NCBI GenBank assembly: GCA_965112965.1
Contig: CBCOTE010000023.1
Coordinates: forward strand, 186,001 to 250,000
From: CBCOTE01 sp965112965
GTDB lineage: Bacteria; Desulfobacterota; Desulfovibrionia; Desulfovibrionales; Desulfovibrionaceae
DNA length: 64,000 bases
Reading direction: 5' to 3'
A program made the position numbers and the translations under genes. The notes beneath the pieces were generated by a model that was not told the origin of the DNA, did not search any database, and saw only the letters and a list, made by a program, of their open reading frames with translations. This document shows, one piece after another, positions 61,554 to 64,000 of the stretch (its first letter is position 1; every line of letters starts with the position of its first letter).

Positions 61554-63803
61554 TTAAAAGCGTTCGCTGCTGTCGTGGCGGTGATCACGGTCTCGGGAAT
61601 GGCGATCGCTGCGGGGTTTACGCCCTGGATCATTGAATTCGATGCCTTGTTGTTCGGCGAGTATGGCAGCGCGGGAAAGGCGCATTTTGCCACTCTCGAG
61701 GACTTCAAGACATTTAATGGTAAGAGTATCACCTAATTTGGCGACGTCGGTAACTTTTTCTACACGTTTAAGGTCGAGCTGGGAGATGTGAACTAGGCCT
61801 TCGACACCAGGAAGAATTTCTACGAGAACGCCAGTGCCGTCGATAATTTTCTTGACCGGGCCAGTGTAGGTTTTTCCTGATTCAGGGCGCTGGTCGTAGT
61901 ACATGACCATAGCGCGGGCGCGTTTTAAGGCTTCGGTATTGGGGGCGAAAATACGGACTTTACCTAAATCATCGATATCAATAGCGGCTCCGGTTTCGGT
62001 GGTGATAGCCTTGATGTTCTTTCCGCCGGGCCCAATGACCATACGGATAACGTCTGGGTTAACTTGAACTATTGCAAGCTGGGGAGCGTATGGAGAAAGT
62101 TCGGGGCGAGGGGCGGCTAAGATTTTATTCATCTCGTTGAGGATGTACATACGGGCATCGCCGGCTTGGGCTAAGGCGTGGGTTATAACTTCGGTGGGGA
62201 TACCGGCGACTTTAATGTCCATCTGGAAGGCAGTGACACCTTCGGCGGTGCCAGCGATTTTGAAGTCCATATCGCCCAGGGCGTCTTCATCACCGAGTAT
62301 GTCGGTGAGTACGAGATAGTCGTCTTCTTCCTTAATGAGACCCATGGCAATACCGGCGACAGGGGCTTTTATGGGCACGCCGGCGTCCATGAGGGCGAGG
62401 GAGGCGCCACAGACGGAGGCCATGGAGGAAGAACCATTTGATTCCATGATTTCGGAGACAATGCGTAGAGTGAAGGGAAAGGATTCAGTGTCGGGTAGAA
62501 CCTGGGCGATGGCGCGCTCAGCGAGGACGCCATGACCGATTTCACGGCGTGATAGGCGCATCATTTTTATTTCGCCTACACAATATGGTGGGAAGTTGTA
62601 GTGGAGCATAAAGCGTTTGTTTTCATCGCCCATAAGAGTTTCGATACGTTGTTCGTCGGAGCCGGAGCCGAGTGTGGCTACACAGAGAGTCTTAGTTTCG
62701 CCGCGGGCGAATAAGGCCGAACCGTGGGTGCGGGGTAGGATCCCGACATCGATTTTAATAGGCCTTACGGTGGCTAGGTTACGGCCGTCAATACGGATGC
62801 CTTGTTCCTTGATGCGCTTTCGAACGATCTTTTTTTCCAAGGCAGCGAAGATTTCAGGTATGTATTTGATGCGTGCTTCAGCTTTGGCCACGTCCATGGC
62901 AGTAACGCCGGGGGTTCCCAGGACTGGCACGGCGAAACGCAAGTCGTCCATAAGTTGTTCCTTGAGGGTCAGGAAGACGGCCTTGCGAGCAGATTTACGG
63001 GTCATTTTATCTGTAATGAATATAGCTTCGGTGAGGGGTTGTTCGGCTAAGGCGCGTACGGATTCTTGGAGTTCGGTATCCTCGACCGGTGGGACGACCT
63101 TGATTTTGGGGGTGCCGACTTTATCGCGTAGCTGTTCCTGTAGGTCTAGAAGAGGCTGTATTTGTTTATGCCCCCATGCTAAGGCTTCAGCTAAACGCTC
63201 ATGCGGTATATATTTAGCGCTGCCTTCGACCATGACCACGGCCGCGCGAGAGGCAGCCATAACCAGATCCAGAGTACTGTCAGTTAGTTCCTTGACCGTG
63301 GGGTTGATGATGAACTGGCCGTTCACAAAGCCGATGCGGGCACCGGCGATGGGTCCTAAGAATGGGATATGAGATATGTGTAGGGCGGTAGATGCTCCGG
63401 TGAGGGCCAGGACATCGGGATCGTTTTCTTGATCAGCAGAGAGCACAGTAGCGATGATTTGGACCTCGTCGCAGAAGCCATTGGGGAAGAGAGGCCGAAT
63501 AGGCCGGTCGATGAGACGGGAACAGAGAGTCTCGCGTTCGCTGGGGCGGCCGATTTCGCGGCGGAAGAAGCTGCCTGGTACACGGCCGGCAGCGTACATT
63601 TTTTCCACATAGTCCACGACTAGGGGGAAGAAGCCCTTGTCGAACTCCCTGGGCTGAGTGACAGTAGTGACGAGCACTACGGTGCCGCCGCACTGAATCC
63701 AGGCGGCACCGTCAGCCTGGTTAGCAAGACGTCCTGTCTCTATGATAATTTCTTTATCTTCCAGTTGAGTGGTGAGTCGGGTGATATCAAAAGCGCTGTT
63801 CAT
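61554..63803 (-). CDS. pnp: Polynucleotide phosphorylase
   Basis: PNPase degrades RNA 3'-to-5' with phosphate and is part of the RNA degradation machinery. The first RNase PH-like core shows TGRLANQADGAAWIQCGGTV and GSFFRREIGRPSERETLCSR. The catalytic second core shows GIRIDGRNLATVRPI, HGSALFARGETKTLC, and KIAGTAEGVTAFQMDIKVAG. The KH domain (VIRMVIGPGGKNIKAITTET) and S1 domain (GVLVEILPGVEGLVHISQLD) follow, then a charged tail (DRHSRDRDHRHDSSERF). It is 749 aa, slightly longer than E. coli (711). The ATG at 63803 has AAGGA 11 bases upstream. rpsO, the usual upstream neighbour, would lie outside the window. A long hairpin sits in its leader. Confidence 0.98.
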   Translation of the reverse strand: MNSAFDITRLTTQLEDKEIIIETGRLANQADGAAWIQCGGTVVLVTTVTQPREFDKGFFPLVVDYVEKMYAAGRVPGSFFRREIGRPSERETLCSRLIDRPIRPLFPNGFCDEVQIIATVLSADQENDPDVLALTGASTALHISHIPFLGPIAGARIGFVNGQFIINPTVKELTDSTLDLVMAASRAAVVMVEGSAKYIPHERLAEALAWGHKQIQPLLDLQEQLRDKVGTPKIKVVPPVEDTELQESVRALAEQPLTEAIFITDKMTRKSARKAVFLTLKEQLMDDLRFAVPVLGTPGVTAMDVAKAEARIKYIPEIFAALEKKIVRKRIKEQGIRIDGRNLATVRPIKIDVGILPRTHGSALFARGETKTLCVATLGSGSDEQRIETLMGDENKRFMLHYNFPPYCVGEIKMMRLSRREIGHGVLAERAIAQVLPDTESFPFTLRIVSEIMESNGSSSMASVCGASLALMDAGVPIKAPVAGIAMGLIKEEDDYLVLTDILGDEDALGDMDFKIAGTAEGVTAFQMDIKVAGIPTEVITHALAQAGDARMYILNEMNKILAAPRPELSPYAPQLAIVQVNPDVIRMVIGPGGKNIKAITTETGAAIDIDDLGKVRIFAPNTEALKRARAMVMYYDQRPESGKTYTGPVKKIIDGTGVLVEILPGVEGLVHISQLDLKRVEKVTDVAKLGDTLTIKCLEVLESGKMRLSRAAILAEQQGIEFNDPGRKPRSDRHSRDRDHRHDSSERF

Positions 63804-63866
63804 GCAGTGGTGATCCTTTGATTGTGGAGAATTCTGTTGTATAGTGCGGTCTACCTCCTAATCTGT

Positions 63867-63922
63867 TCACACAATTCGACGCGTAGGCAAATTTGGTCTC
63901 GCTCTCGCGTTGAATTGTGTGA
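63867..63922 (-). promoter_or_regulatory. Long hairpin in the pnp leader, possible RNase III site
   Basis: Arms 63867-63883 and 63906-63922 pair over 17 positions with one mismatch (A opposite C in the minus-strand RNA) and a 22-base loop. The near edge is 63 bases upstream of the pnp ATG. In E. coli the pnp leader carries a long stem cut by RNase III, through which PNPase controls its own synthesis. Position and size here are similar, so the same function is inferred. With no U tract after it, it is a poor terminator candidate. Confidence 0.6.
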
Positions 63923-64000
63923 GAGAGTCGGAAGTCGGAAGATGGTGGCCGTACTAGGCAATCCAGTCCTCCGGGTGGGGCCGCAAAAAAATGGTGTAAC

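Noticed and set aside
62617..63372. 251-codon plus-strand open frame opposite pnp
   Set aside because: It is antisense to the conserved pnp coding region, has no family motif, and follows from pnp codon bias.
63841..63860. AGGAGG on the minus strand in the pnp leader as an alternative start site or leader peptide
   Set aside because: No ATG, GTG or TTG follows it at usable spacing in the pnp frame.
1..64000. tRNA, rRNA or tmRNA genes
   Set aside because: I looked for T-loop GGTTCRA-type motifs and cloverleaf partners and found none that folded; a covariance-model scan would be decisive.

Overview
The window reads as a piece of a Desulfovibrio/Lawsonia-like chromosome (Desulfobacterota, Desulfovibrionaceae) in advanced genome erosion. 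The gene set and order are ordinary for that group: trmD-rplS-(rnhB-yraN)-rsmI, a mannose-type PTS IID/HPr/EI block, smpB-glcD-glcF, (hisC)-cmk, a SUMT-HemD fusion near valS, and gatC-gatA beside a periplasmic-binding-protein-like lipoprotein. About 25 intact or nearly intact genes occupy roughly 45 % of the sequence by my sum. The rest is AT-richer and stop-ridden, with scattered coding remnants. This pattern suggests a host-restricted symbiont or pathogen early in reduction. The taxonomic call rests on family resemblance and gene order as I know them, not on a search.

Layout. 1-301: 3' end of dnaB. 1350-13544: dense block with a CBS/ACT protein (minus strand), then plus-strand larC, a two-domain trmD, rplS, wrecked rnhB and yraN, rsmI, PTS IID, HPr, ptsI, smpB, glcD and glcF. 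14490-16150: wreck of acetyl-CoA synthetase on the minus strand. 17346-21518: cvpA (+), then cmk, broken hisC and a DsbA-like lipoprotein (-). 23667-23864: a tiny Trm112-like gene. 25136-31466: a BPL_N-domain protein diverging from valS, then a cobA-hemD fusion. 31467-36070: no intact gene. 36071-40317 (-): mutM, a ChaN-like gene broken by one in-frame TGA, a phenylacetate-CoA ligase, and frameshifted trmI. 40318-50864: about 10.5 kb without an intact gene, containing a perfect 13-copy TTTTC microsatellite. 50865-51492: frameshifted maf. 51493-55849: empty apart from relics and a perfect 15-bp hairpin. 55850-63803 (-): gatA, gatC, a penicillin-binding-protein-activator-like lipoprotein and pnp, with a long hairpin in the pnp leader.

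What the survivors do. Translation and RNA maturation are kept: DnaB, TrmD, L19, RsmI, SmpB, ValS, GatA/GatC, PNPase. Lactate or glycolate oxidation (GlcD/GlcF) and nickel-cofactor assembly (LarC) remain, as do the general PTS proteins with an EIID, uroporphyrinogen-III processing for haem d1/sirohaem/corrinoid precursors, and one aryl-CoA ligase. Lost or dying are RNase HII, YraN, acetyl-CoA synthetase, histidinol-phosphate aminotransferase, the tRNA m1A58 methyltransferase, Maf and the ChaN-like protein. Several breaks can be traced to single small lesions (a TGG-to-TGA-type stop, a 2-nt deletion, a 1-nt insertion). Intact genes carry uninterrupted A/T runs of 8-9 bases, which are slippage-prone. 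I found no mobile-element cluster, CRISPR array, defence locus, tRNA or rRNA, and no convincing new multigene system. The most useful observations are the erosion pattern itself, the structured pnp leader, the microsatellite and a few unidentified relics.
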